DNA of 64,000 bases from Oxalobacteraceae bacterium (lineage in GTDB: Bacteria; Pseudomonadota; Gammaproteobacteria; Burkholderiales; Burkholderiaceae_D), in the NCBI GenBank assembly GCA_013284265.1, contig JABTBR010000011.1, positions 62,001-126,000 on the forward strand, in the 5' to 3' direction. The notes below the pieces were generated by a model. It was not told where the DNA came from. It saw only the letters and a program-made list of their open reading frames with translations, and did no database searches. Position numbers and translations under genes: made by a program. Shown here piece by piece: positions 52,830 through 61,706 of the stretch. Numbering within the stretch: the first letter of the stretch is position 1; each line of letters starts with the position of its first letter.

Positions 52830-53609
52830 TTACAGGCCGTGGGCTGCGCGCCAAGCCAGACCTTCGGTGGTCGTGGTGCGTGGCTTGTACTCGCAACCGA
52901 TCCAGCCGTCGTAGCCAGCCGCATTCAACTGCTCGAACAGGAAACGGTAGTTGATTTCTCCGGTGCCTGGCTCGTTGCGGCCTGGGTTGTCGGCCAGCTG
53001 CACGTGACGGATCAAAGGCAGATTGGCCTTGAAGGTCGCGGTCAGTTCGCCTTCCATGCGCTGCATGTGATAGATGTCGTACTGGATGAACAGGTTGTCC
53101 GAACCGGTTTCTTCGATGATGCGGGCAGCCTGGCTGGTACGCGACAGGAAGAAGCCTGGAATGTCGAAGGTGTTGATCGGTTCGATCAGCAGGCGGATAC
53201 CCTCTGCCTTCAGCGCATCGGCGGCGAACTTCAGGTTGGCCACCACGGTGCGGTGGGCCGTTTCCTGGCTCACGCCAGGAGGCACGATGCCGACCAGGCA
53301 GTTCAGCTGCTTGACGTTCAGCGCCTTGGCGTAGATCAGGGCTTGCTGCACGCCCTGACGGAACTCTTCAACACGTTCCGGGTGGCAGGCGATGCCGCGT
53401 TCGCCCGCTTCCCAGTTACCGGCCGGCAGATTGTGCAGGATCAGTTCCAGGCCGTTGTCTTGCAGACGGCTGGCCAGATCCTTGACTTCAAACGGATACG
53501 GGAACAGAAACTCCACAGCCTTGAATCCGGCGCTGGCCGCCGCCTCGAAGCGGTCGAGGAATGGTACTTCGTTAAACAGCATGGTCAGATTGGCGGCCAG
53601 TTTGGTCAT
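52830..53609 (-). CDS. hyi: Hydroxypyruvate isomerase
   Basis: TIM-barrel isomerase of the xylose isomerase-like family that interconverts hydroxypyruvate and tartronate semialdehyde. 259 residues with NLTMLFNEVPFLDRFEAAA, GIRLLIEPINTFDIPGFFL (metal Glu) and the late FEQLNAAGYDGWIGCEYKP (second Glu). It lies directly after gcl, the standard arrangement. AAAGGAAT precedes the ATG. Confidence 0.93.
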   Translation of the reverse strand: MTKLAANLTMLFNEVPFLDRFEAAASAGFKAVEFLFPYPFEVKDLASRLQDNGLELILHNLPAGNWEAGERGIACHPERVEEFRQGVQQALIYAKALNVKQLNCLVGIVPPGVSQETAHRTVVANLKFAADALKAEGIRLLIEPINTFDIPGFFLSRTSQAARIIEETGSDNLFIQYDIYHMQRMEGELTATFKANLPLIRHVQLADNPGRNEPGTGEINYRFLFEQLNAAGYDGWIGCEYKPRTTTTEGLAWRAAHGL

Positions 53610-53653
53610 TTCTATTCCTTTCGTATGTATCGTTTTAAGTGTGAGTCGAACTA

Positions 53654-55429
53654 TTAGTCCAGCAGCGAGATAGCGGTTGGTGCATCGGCACCGGTGAGCG
53701 CCAGCTCTTCAAACTCATTGATGTTGTTGATGTCGACACCCATGGCGATGTTGGTGACGCGCTCCAGGATGATCTCGACGACCACTGGCACACGGAACTC
53801 TTCCATCCAGGCCTTGGCCTGGGTGAACGCTGCCTGGATATCTTCCGGCTTGGTGACGCGGATCGCTTTGCAACCCAGACCTTCGACAACCGCAACGTGA
53901 TCCACGCCGTAGCCGTTCAGTTCTGGAGCGTTGATGTTCTCGAACGCCAGCTGTACGCAGTAATCCATATCGAAACCGCGCTGCGACTGACGGATCAGGC
54001 CCAGGTAGGAGTTGTTCACCACAACGTGCAGGTATGGCAGCTTGAATTGCGCGCCAACGGCCAGCTCTTCGATCATGAACTGGAAGTCGTAATCGCCCGA
54101 AATCGCGACAACCTTACGGCTTGGGTCGGCGGCAACCACACCCAGTGCTGCGGAGATGGTCCAGCCCAGTGGACCGGCCTGGCCGCAGTTGATCCAGTGA
54201 CGTGTGTTGTACACGTGCAGGAACTGAGCGGCGGCGATCTGCGACAGACCGATGGTGCTGACGTAGCAGGTGTCGCGGTCGAAGGCCAGGTTCATCTCTT
54301 CGTAGACGCGCTGTGGCTTGACAGGCACCTGGTCGAAGTGAGTCTTGCGCTGCATGGTGCGCTTGCGTTCCTGGCACTGTGCAACCCATGCCGAACGGTC
54401 TTTCAGCTTGCCGGCGGCTTTCCACTCGGTCGCTACTTCGATCATCAGTTTCAGTGCGTGACCGGCGTCGGAGACGATACCGAAGTCAGGACCGAAGACG
54501 CGGCCGATCTGGGTAGGTTCGATGTCGATGTGGACGAATTTACGGTCCTTGGTGTACACCTCGATCGAGCCGGTGTGACGGTTGGCCCAACGGTTACCGA
54601 TACCGAAGATGAAGTCCGATGCCAGCACGGTGGCGTTACCGTAGCGGTGGCTGGTTTGCAGACCGGCCATGCCGACCATCAGCTTGTGATCGTCAGGGAT
54701 GGCGCCCCATGCCATCAGGGTTGGAACGACAGGGATACCGGTCAGTTCAGCGAATTGCACCAGCAGTTCTTCCGCGTTGGCGTTGATCACACCGCCACCT
54801 GGGGTCAGCAGCGGGAATTCCGCGTCATTCATCAGGGTCAGCGCTTTTTCGATCTGGGCGCGGGTCGCTTTAGGCTTGTAGGCTTCCAGCGGCTGGTAGG
54901 TGTCTGGATCGAATTCGATCTCGGCCATCTGCACGTCGAACGGCAGATCGATCAGCACAGGACCTGGACGGCCGGAGCGCATGATGTGGAAGGCTTGTTG
55001 GAAGACCATAGGCACCAGCGCTGGTTCGCGCACGGTAACAGCCCATTTGGTCACTGGCTTGGCGATCGACTCGATGTCGACGGCCTGGAAATCTTCTTTG
55101 TACAGGCGGGCACGTGGAGCCTGGCCGGTAATGCAAAGAATAGGTATGGAATCGGCTTGTGCGGAGTACAGACCGGTGATCATGTCGGTACCTGCGGGAC
55201 CGGAGGTACCGATGCAGACGCCGATGTTGCCGGCGTTGGCACGGGTGTAGCCTTCAGCCATGTGCGAAGCGCCTTCGACGTGACGTGCCAGGATGTGCTT
55301 GATGGTGCCTTGCTTCTTCAGACCCGAGTAGAATGGGTTGATTGCGGCGCCAGGCACGCCGAACACCTGATGGATGCCCTCTTTTTCCAAAACGATTGCT
55401 GCTGCTTGAGCTGCGGTCATGCGTGCCAT
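53654..55429 (-). CDS. gcl: Glyoxylate carboligase
   Basis: Thiamine diphosphate enzyme that joins two glyoxylates to tartronate semialdehyde and carbon dioxide. 591 residues from ATG 55429, matching Gcl length; AAGGGAG precedes it, while the frame start at 55531 would run into the promoter of the divergent regulator. Segments include [15 protein letters not shown] (Val in place of the usual ThDP Glu, as known for Gcl), [17 protein letters not shown], and the ThDP motif [16 protein letters not shown] with a later NNSYLG. First gene of the glyoxylate run. Confidence 0.94.
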   Translation of the reverse strand: MARMTAAQAAAIVLEKEGIHQVFGVPGAAINPFYSGLKKQGTIKHILARHVEGASHMAEGYTRANAGNIGVCIGTSGPAGTDMITGLYSAQADSIPILCITGQAPRARLYKEDFQAVDIESIAKPVTKWAVTVREPALVPMVFQQAFHIMRSGRPGPVLIDLPFDVQMAEIEFDPDTYQPLEAYKPKATRAQIEKALTLMNDAEFPLLTPGGGVINANAEELLVQFAELTGIPVVPTLMAWGAIPDDHKLMVGMAGLQTSHRYGNATVLASDFIFGIGNRWANRHTGSIEVYTKDRKFVHIDIEPTQIGRVFGPDFGIVSDAGHALKLMIEVATEWKAAGKLKDRSAWVAQCQERKRTMQRKTHFDQVPVKPQRVYEEMNLAFDRDTCYVSTIGLSQIAAAQFLHVYNTRHWINCGQAGPLGWTISAALGVVAADPSRKVVAISGDYDFQFMIEELAVGAQFKLPYLHVVVNNSYLGLIRQSQRGFDMDYCVQLAFENINAPELNGYGVDHVAVVEGLGCKAIRVTKPEDIQAAFTQAKAWMEEFRVPVVVEIILERVTNIAMGVDINNINEFEELALTGADAPTAISLLD

Positions 55430-55520
55430 GCTGTACTCCCTTGATGTGTCAGGTTTTAAAGTGATTGAATGCATCGTATCGGCAAACATGGCGCGTGATA
55501 AGAGGACAAAACCTCGCTTT

Positions 55521-55543
55521 ATTCGATACAATTCCTACCGAAT
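55521..55543. promoter_or_regulatory. Inverted repeat in the gcl-lysR gap
   Basis: ATTCG and CGAAT, 13 bases apart, lie 21 bp before the regulator ATG in the 134-bp gap shared with gcl. This suits autoregulation by the LysR-type protein. Arms are short, so the call is tentative. Confidence 0.3.
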
Positions 55544-55563
55544 ACTTGTGGAATAATGCCGCC

Positions 55564-56484
55564 ATGGACAAACTCACCCAAATCGAAGCCTTCGTCGACG
55601 TGGCTGAAAAGGGCAGCCTGGTGCGCGCAGCGCTGGGGCAGCACATCACCCCCGTCATGCTGGGGCGCCGTATCGACGCGCTGGAAAAACGCCTGGGCGT
55701 TAAATTGATGCACCGCACCACGCGGCACCTGACACTGACCGAACAGGGCACCCTGTATCTGGACCATTGCCGCAAATTGCTGACTGATCTGAAACATGCG
55801 GACCGCATGGTGTCGGAGGGCCGCCACCGTGCCACCGGCCACCTGATCGTCTCGGCCCCGGCCGCGTTCGGGCGCAAGCATGTGGCCCCGCATGCGGCCG
55901 GATTCGTGCGTGCACATCCCGACGTACAGATCTCCTTTAACCTGACCGACCGCGTGGTCGACCTGGTGCGCGACGGCTATGACGTCGGCATCCGCATAGG
56001 CGGCATCATCGACCCGAGCTTTGTGGCCGTAAAGCTGGCCCACAACCGCCGGGTGGTATGCGGCACGCCCGAGTACTTCGAGCGCAATGGCATTCCGCGC
56101 ACGCTGGACGACCTGGCGCAGCACAACTGCCTGGCCTTCAACCTGCAGGGCGGGCAGCAGCGCGGCTGGTACTTCCAGGAACAGGGCAAGCAGGTGACCG
56201 TGCGCGCGGACGGCAATTTGAACTGCAACGATGGTGAATTGCTGCACCGCTGGGCCGCGGAGGGGCTGGGCCTGGCCTGGCGCTCTTCCTGGGAAATCCA
56301 GTCGCAACTGGCGTCCGGCGAACTGATTACCGTGCTGGACGACTACGCCCTGCCCCAGTACGACATCATGGCCGTCTACCCGCAACAGCGCCATCTCCCG
56401 GCAAAAGTGCGCTTCTTCATCGATATGCTCAAAGAGATTTATGGGCGGCCAGACTACTGGATGGGAACCAGTACGGAGCCCTGA
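55564..56484 (+). CDS. LysR-family regulator divergent from gcl
   Basis: A 306-residue LysR-type regulator: MDKLTQIEAFVDVAEKGSLV and a helix-turn-helix ending in LGVKLMHRTTRHLTLTEQG, then the effector domain from about residue 90 (GHLIVSAPAAFGRKHVAP). ATG 55564 gives the standard N-terminus; the frame extension to 55465 is not needed. Position opposite gcl suggests that it controls glyoxylate use. The effector is unknown. Confidence 0.88.
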   Translation: MDKLTQIEAFVDVAEKGSLVRAALGQHITPVMLGRRIDALEKRLGVKLMHRTTRHLTLTEQGTLYLDHCRKLLTDLKHADRMVSEGRHRATGHLIVSAPAAFGRKHVAPHAAGFVRAHPDVQISFNLTDRVVDLVRDGYDVGIRIGGIIDPSFVAVKLAHNRRVVCGTPEYFERNGIPRTLDDLAQHNCLAFNLQGGQQRGWYFQEQGKQVTVRADGNLNCNDGELLHRWAAEGLGLAWRSSWEIQSQLASGELITVLDDYALPQYDIMAVYPQQRHLPAKVRFFIDMLKEIYGRPDYWMGTSTEP

Positions 56485-56704
56485 ATTGCCGCTGGCGGCA
56501 GGCTTATCACTGGCAGCCGCTACTTCTTATATGTATTGCCGTACATCACTGCGGGGCCATCGAGCCCCGCCGGGATCCTGCCCCCAGCCCTTCCGTAAGC
56601 GGGATTTAAGCCGTGCTCGGGTACAATATCGCCTCCAGCGACGATCAAACCGGTCGCGGGTACCCCGTCACTCAGGCCGCCACGGCGCGGCACACGCAAA
56701 ACTC

Positions 56705-57469
56705 ATGAAATCACTCCCATTTTTCGCACTGGCGTTAGCCATCGGCCATGGTGCGGCCACTGCCCACGATCTTTCCCCCACCCCGGATGCGGTCGAGCCG
56801 CCAACCTGGACCACCTCCGCCGAACTGGGCGCGATCACCACCTCGGGCAACACCGTCGGCACCTCCATCACCGGCAAGATCGACTCGCATCAGGAACTCG
56901 ATGAATGGTCGAATGAATATGTATTGAGCGGCTACTTCAAGGAAGACACCAATACCGAGGAAGACGGCAGCAAAGTGCGCGAGCGCTCGGCCGAACGCTA
57001 TTCGCTATCGGCCAAGGCGGCCTACAAGCTGATAGAGCCGGGCTCCAAGTTGTTCGTGCTGGGCTCCCATGTGGACGACAAATTCGGCGCCTACACCCGC
57101 TACACCACCGTGGGCGTCGGTTACGGCGCACGTTGGTACAAGACCGAGAGCAAGACCTTGGATGCTGAAATCGGCCCGGGCTACTTCAAGGGCAGCCGCG
57201 AAACCGGCGAGATGGAACGCGGCTTTACCATTCGCGGCGCCGCCGTCTTCAAATGGAAGCTGAGCCAGAATGCCGCGTTCTCGCAGGAGCTCAGTGTGGA
57301 ACGGGGCACCTCCAACGTCCACACGCTGGCCGAGACGGCGCTGCGCACCAAGATCAACAGCACCATGCAGATGAAGGCAGCCTTCAGCGTGCGCAACGAC
57401 AGCAACGTCCCGGAAGACAAGAAGAACACGGATTCCCAGACCTCGATCACGCTGGTGTATTCTTTCTAA
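56705..57469 (+). CDS. DUF481 outer-membrane protein (YdiY-like)
   Basis: A 254-residue protein with a signal peptide (cut near ATAHD) and the DUF481 pattern: SAELGAITTSGNTVGTSI, repeated amphipathic strands (TTVGVGYGARWYKTE, AEIGPGYFKGS) and terminal Phe in ITLVYSF. It is probably a salt-induced type beta-barrel of unknown role. ATG 56705 starts the signal peptide; the frame upstream overlaps the LysR gene and is rejected. Between 56485 and 56704 there is no gene. Confidence 0.82.
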   Translation: MKSLPFFALALAIGHGAATAHDLSPTPDAVEPPTWTTSAELGAITTSGNTVGTSITGKIDSHQELDEWSNEYVLSGYFKEDTNTEEDGSKVRERSAERYSLSAKAAYKLIEPGSKLFVLGSHVDDKFGAYTRYTTVGVGYGARWYKTESKTLDAEIGPGYFKGSRETGEMERGFTIRGAAVFKWKLSQNAAFSQELSVERGTSNVHTLAETALRTKINSTMQMKAAFSVRNDSNVPEDKKNTDSQTSITLVYSF

Positions 57470-57505
57470 GCTGATTCCCATTCTTTACTCTACTTTTACC
57501 CATAT

Positions 57506-58714
57506 ATGAGCACTCCACGCACCTTCGGTACCCCCCTGACCCCATCCGCCACCAAAGTCATGCTGCTTGGTTCCGGTGAACTGGGCAAGGAAGTCATCAT
57601 CGCCCTGCAGCGCCTGGGCGTGGAAGTGATCGCGGTGGACCGCTACCCGAACGCACCTGGCCATCAGGTGGCGCACCGCGCCCACGTGATCAACATGACC
57701 GACGGCGCCGCGCTTGCCGCACTGATCGAGCTGGAACAGCCGGATCTGATCGTGCCGGAGATCGAAGCGATCGCCACCGACACGCTGGCAGCACTGGAAG
57801 CGGCCGGCAAGATCACCTGCATCCCGACCGCGCGCGCAGCCCAGCTGACCATGAACCGCGAAGGCATCCGCTGCCTGGCCGCCGAAACGCTGGGCCTGGC
57901 CACCTCGCCCTACCGTTTCGCCAGCAGCCTGGCCGAGCTGGAAGCGGCATGCGCCGTCATTGGCTTCCCTTGCGTGGTCAAGCCGGTGATGTCCTCGTCC
58001 GGCAAGGGACAGTCCAAGCTGGATGACGCGAGCGAAGTCAAAGCCGCGTGGGACTACGCCGCCGCTGGCAGCCGGGTAGATTCGGGCCGCGTGATCGTGG
58101 AAGGATTCATCGACTTCGACTATGAAATCACGCTGCTGACGGTGCGTTCGATTGGCGCCGATGGACAAATCGAGACCAGCTTCTGCGAGCCGATCGGCCA
58201 TGTACAGGTACAAGGCGACTACGTCGAATCATGGCAGCCATGCCGCATGGACCCGGTCGCGCTGGAACGCGCACGCGATATCGCGGGCAAGGTCACCGGC
58301 GATCTGGGTGGTCTGGGTCTGTTCGGCGTGGAGTTGTTCGTCAAGGACGATATGGTCTGGTTCTCGGAAGTAAGCCCGCGCCCGCACGATACCGGCATGG
58401 TGACCATGGCGACGCAGGTACAGAGCGAGTTTGAATTGCATGCCAAGGCGATTCTGGGTCTGCCGGTGAACGTGGCGTTGAAGGCGCCGGGGGCCTCGGC
58501 CGTAATCTACGGCCAGCACGAAGCCAAGGGCATCAAGTTTGAAGGTGTGGCGGAGGCGCTGCGCGTACCGGGCAGCGATATTCGCCTGTTCGGCAAGCCT
58601 GAATCCTTCGCCCGCCGCCGGATGGGCGTGGCGTTGGCAACGGCGGATGATGTGGAAACGGCGCGCCTGCGTGCCAAGGAAGCAGCGGCTAAGGTCAAGC
58701 CGGTTTTGGCTTAA
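57506..58714 (+). CDS. purT: Formate-dependent GAR transformylase PurT
   Basis: ATP-grasp enzyme that uses formate and ATP to formylate glycinamide ribonucleotide in purine synthesis, an alternative to PurN. 402 residues: [20 protein letters not shown] at the start, the ATP-grasp [19 protein letters not shown] near 155, [25 protein letters not shown] with metal ligands, and a C-terminal [15 protein letters not shown]. Single gene 36 bp after the DUF481 gene. Confidence 0.96.
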   Translation: MSTPRTFGTPLTPSATKVMLLGSGELGKEVIIALQRLGVEVIAVDRYPNAPGHQVAHRAHVINMTDGAALAALIELEQPDLIVPEIEAIATDTLAALEAAGKITCIPTARAAQLTMNREGIRCLAAETLGLATSPYRFASSLAELEAACAVIGFPCVVKPVMSSSGKGQSKLDDASEVKAAWDYAAAGSRVDSGRVIVEGFIDFDYEITLLTVRSIGADGQIETSFCEPIGHVQVQGDYVESWQPCRMDPVALERARDIAGKVTGDLGGLGLFGVELFVKDDMVWFSEVSPRPHDTGMVTMATQVQSEFELHAKAILGLPVNVALKAPGASAVIYGQHEAKGIKFEGVAEALRVPGSDIRLFGKPESFARRRMGVALATADDVETARLRAKEAAAKVKPVLA

Positions 58715-58752
58715 TTTCTATTTTCTTTGTTGGCCGGCCGCCGGCCGGGGCC

Positions 58753-58795
58753 TTAAAACCCACGGCGTACCCTTGGGGCCGGTCCCCGGTTAGCC
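58753..58795. repeat. Partial REP-like element
   Basis: A perfect left arm TTAAAACCCACGGC followed by a decayed core (GGGGCCGGTCCCC); the right arm is not recognisable. First of three related elements in the 360-bp gap 58715-59074, between the convergent purT and Cache genes. The gap contains no gene. Confidence 0.75.
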
Positions 58796-58831
58796 CCTAA
58801 TACCGTTAAGTTAGCGTGCCGCAGCGCGTTT

Positions 58832-58899
58832 ATAACCCACGGCAAAGAGCTGGGGTCAGACCCGTCGGGTCTGACCCCGGGGTTACGCCGTGGGTTTTA
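58832..58899. repeat. REP-like palindromic element, core variant C, inverted
   Basis: Arms TAACCCACGGC and GCCGTGGGTTTTA with inner stem GGGGTCAGACCC / GGGTCTGACCCC, which is the mirror arrangement of core variant A. AAAGAGC on the left shows inverted orientation, like the 31268 copy. Confidence 0.88.
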
Positions 58900-58950
58900 G
58901 GCCGCGGCCGGTGGCCCGCGAACTAAGCATTTTTCTTAACTTAGCGGCAT

Positions 58951-58987
58951 TGGGGCCAGACCCCGGCTCTTTGCCTTGGGTTGTAAA
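58951..58987. repeat. Partial REP-like element
   Basis: Only the right half is present: GGGGCCAGACCCCGGCTCTTTGCC split by a small core, then TTGGGTTGTAAA as a degenerate right arm. It is the third member of the cluster in this gap. Confidence 0.7.
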
Positions 58988-59074
58988 TGCGTGGCGGCAC
59001 GCTTAATTGCATTATGCAATGACGCCGAAAACCGGGGGCAATTGCGGGAACTGGCCCCGAATGGGCGCACCTCT

Positions 59075-59530
59075 TTACTTTCCTTTGTAGATCCCGGCTT
59101 CCAGGATCACATCACCTTGCTTGAGGAAATAGGTCGATTTCTTCTCGATCTCGCCGTTGGCGGGGTTGTTGTAGCGGTAGTCCACCCAGCCTTTACCTTT
59201 GGCCTTGGCTTGATCGATGATCTCCTTGCGGAACAGTTTGCCATCCGCGTCGGGCAGCACCACCATATTCTTGCCAACCAGCTTGGGATTGGTCGGGTGC
59301 GCCAGCTGGGTGCCATCGAGCGCCCGCACGGTCAGATAGGTGGTCTCGTTGACGAACTCGGGATTCTTGCTGTTGACTTCCTTGATCAGCGCATCCTTGC
59401 CATTCTTCTGCAGATAGGCGGCGCCCTTGTCGGCCATTGCTACGGCGGCGGCGGCGGGGTCGGCGGCAAATGCCGGCATGGCGGTCAAGGCGCTTGCAGC
59501 GAACAGCACCGAAATAATTGTATTTTTCAT
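59075..59530 (-). CDS. Exported single Cache domain protein
   Basis: A 151-residue periplasmic protein: signal peptide (cut near MPAFA), then a small-ligand Cache-type domain with AYLQKNGKDALIKEVNSKNP, FVNETTYLTVRALDGTQLAHP and GKGWVDYRYNNPANGEIEKKSTYF. Cache domains are normally sensor modules of chemoreceptors or kinases; here none is attached. It may pass a signal to a separate membrane sensor. ATG 59530 starts the signal peptide; the longer frame is rejected. Confidence 0.8.
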   Translation of the reverse strand: MKNTIISVLFAASALTAMPAFAADPAAAAVAMADKGAAYLQKNGKDALIKEVNSKNPEFVNETTYLTVRALDGTQLAHPTNPKLVGKNMVVLPDADGKLFRKEIIDQAKAKGKGWVDYRYNNPANGEIEKKSTYFLKQGDVILEAGIYKGK

Positions 59531-59705
59531 GGTGTCGACTGTCTCCGAATAATGTGTATTAGCCGCGATGGTCGCGACACACCCAATATACCAGTTCAAC
59601 GTTATTGGTCTGCGACAGCCTTCGCACGTAATTTCCACAATGGACGGGCCGCCGTGATCCATGCTCCGCCCGCCTCGATACGCTCAGGCACGCACCATCA
59701 GCATG

Positions 59706-60530
59706 CTACATTTGCCGGAACAAATCCACATAATTGCGGCTGACCACCAGTTGCTCCGCCCTGCCCTTCAGCTGCACCATCAGACGGCCACGGAAGTCCG
59801 TGCGGGTACCGGCGACGTGGCGCGCGGCGACGATAACGCTGCGGTGAATTTGCCAGAACTGGGTTTCGTCCAGCTGTTCGCGCAGCTTGCTCAGCGGCGT
59901 GCGGATCAGGCTTTCGCCGTCGGCCAGGAACACGCTGGTGTACTTGTCGTTACTCTGAAAATAGATCACGTCCTCAATCGGGATCAGCCGTGTTTCTTCG
60001 CCGTGGGCAGCGCGTATCCATTGCAGCGGGGCCGCCACCTGCGCCGGCGCACTGGCCGGAGCGACGCCGACCGGCACGCCTTGCAAGCGCAATTGCTGAA
60101 GCAGCAGTTGCAAGGCATCGGGCGCCAAGGCGGGAGCGGCCGATGCGCCCTGTGTGCGCAAGGCTTCCTTCAGTTTGGCGACGGTGCGGCCCAGCCGCTC
60201 CAGGCTGGGCGGCTTGAGCAGATAATCCACCGCCGCGTGGTCAAACGCGTCCACCGCGTACTGCTCGTGCGCGGTGACGAATACGATACGGGGCGGCTTC
60301 GTTCCGCTCGACAGGCGCGCGGCCAGGTCCAGGCCATTGAGCCCCGGCATGCGGATATCGAGGAATACCACGTCCGGCGCCTCTTCATCGATCAGGCGCA
60401 GCGCGTCCACGCCATTGGCGGCCTTGGCGACGATGCGCAATTCCGGCCATACGCTGGCGAGCTGACTGGCAAGGTAGTCCAGCAGATGGGGTTCGTCGTC
60501 GGCGAGAATGGCGCGGGGCTGGTCGGTCAT
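59706..60530 (-). CDS. LytTR response regulator
   Basis: A 274-residue two-domain regulator. The receiver has acidic D11-D12, phospho-acceptor D58 (VVFLDIRMPG), T86 and K106 (YLLKPP). After a Gln-rich linker, residues about 170-272 form a LytTR DNA-binding domain (VIYFQSNDKYTSVFLADG, FWQIHRSVIVAARHV). The AlgR/LytR type binds paired short repeats upstream of its targets. Its ATG overlaps the stop of the sensor gene, so the two work as a pair. Targets are not visible. Confidence 0.92.
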   Translation of the reverse strand: MTDQPRAILADDEPHLLDYLASQLASVWPELRIVAKAANGVDALRLIDEEAPDVVFLDIRMPGLNGLDLAARLSSGTKPPRIVFVTAHEQYAVDAFDHAAVDYLLKPPSLERLGRTVAKLKEALRTQGASAAPALAPDALQLLLQQLRLQGVPVGVAPASAPAQVAAPLQWIRAAHGEETRLIPIEDVIYFQSNDKYTSVFLADGESLIRTPLSKLREQLDETQFWQIHRSVIVAARHVAGTRTDFRGRLMVQLKGRAEQLVVSRNYVDLFRQM

Positions 60531-61687
60531 GGTTCGGTGCTCAGGGGCAGCAGCAGGCGTACCGTCACGCCGCAGGGTTGATTTTCGAGCAATTGTACCT
60601 GAGCCGCGCTGCCATACAAACTGGCCAGCCGCGCCTTCAGGTTCGATAGCCCGACGCCACCGCCCACCCGTGCCGGCGCGTTACCCAGACCCACCCCGGT
60701 ATCGCTCACTTCCACGCACAAACGCGCGCCATCCATCCGCGCGGACAGGCGCACGGTGCCGCCTTCCACCTTCGGTTCGAGCCCGTGGCCGATGGCGTTT
60801 TCCACCACCGGCTGCAGCAGCATGGGCGCCAAGGCGCTGCCACGCAGCGCCGGGTCAATATCGATGGTGTAGCGCAGCCGCGCGCCCATCCGCACCGCCA
60901 GCACATCCAGATAGGCGGCGATCAGATCGGCCTCCGCGCCCAGGGTGGAATGGTCGGCGCGGCTGGCGTTCAGGCTGGCGCGCAGGTAGTCGATGAAGCG
61001 CTCCAGCATGTGCCGCGCCTGTGTCGGCTGAACTTCGATCAGGCTGACCACATTGGCCAGCGTGTTGTACAGGAAGTGCGGTTCGATCTGCGCCTGCAAG
61101 GCGCGCAGCCGCGCTTCGGCCAGCAGGCGGGCGGTGGCCGCCAGCTGCTCGTTCTGGCGCGCGGCCAGCGTTTCGGCCTGGATGCGGCGCTCGCCGGAAG
61201 CCTGCACCAGAAACATGAACACCGAGAAGAACAGGGCAAACGGCAGCATGACCTGCCAGGCCGACCCGCTGCCCAGATAGCGCAGCGGATTATCTCCATG
61301 CAGCAGCGCCGTGCCCAGCGAAATCCCCAGCACCACGCAGCCGCCGATCACCACCACCCAGTACACCAGCCGCAGCGGCCGCGCGGCCCGTTTCAGGCGG
61401 TCCTTGAGTATGAAATCGGAGGTGACCAACGCCAGGTGGATCAGGTAGCCGCAGATATTCGACACCACCAGACTGTGCCAAAGGTAGTCTGAAAATGGTG
61501 CCTTCCCATTGGTAAAAGCCTGGCCGGCCGCCGCCAGAAACAAGCCAATGGCACAGTTCCACAAGGCCGTGTAGAGCACATCGCGCAGCGGCGACGGACT
61601 CCAGCGCCTGAAAAACGGGATCAGGTCGAGCGGGTGCGAACTGGGACACGGTACTTCCGCTTCCATCTGGCCGGTGCTGATTGTCAT
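60527..61687 (-). CDS. LytS/AlgZ-type sensor histidine kinase
   Basis: A 386-residue membrane kinase. Four transmembrane helices fill about residues 30-160, then a helical linker, the His_kinase segment QAQIEPHFLYNTLANV with the phospho-acceptor His, and an ATP-binding domain (VVENAIGHGLEPK, VSDTGVGLG). ATG 61687 has GGAGACG upstream and is preferred over the TTG at 61702. It overlaps the response regulator gene by four bases. No extracellular sensor domain is seen, so the signal is probably sensed in or at the membrane. Confidence 0.92.
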   Translation of the reverse strand: MTISTGQMEAEVPCPSSHPLDLIPFFRRWSPSPLRDVLYTALWNCAIGLFLAAAGQAFTNGKAPFSDYLWHSLVVSNICGYLIHLALVTSDFILKDRLKRAARPLRLVYWVVVIGGCVVLGISLGTALLHGDNPLRYLGSGSAWQVMLPFALFFSVFMFLVQASGERRIQAETLAARQNEQLAATARLLAEARLRALQAQIEPHFLYNTLANVVSLIEVQPTQARHMLERFIDYLRASLNASRADHSTLGAEADLIAAYLDVLAVRMGARLRYTIDIDPALRGSALAPMLLQPVVENAIGHGLEPKVEGGTVRLSARMDGARLCVEVSDTGVGLGNAPARVGGGVGLSNLKARLASLYGSAAQVQLLENQPCGVTVRLLLPLSTEP

Positions 61688-61706
61688 GCGGGGCGTCTCC
61701 AATAGT

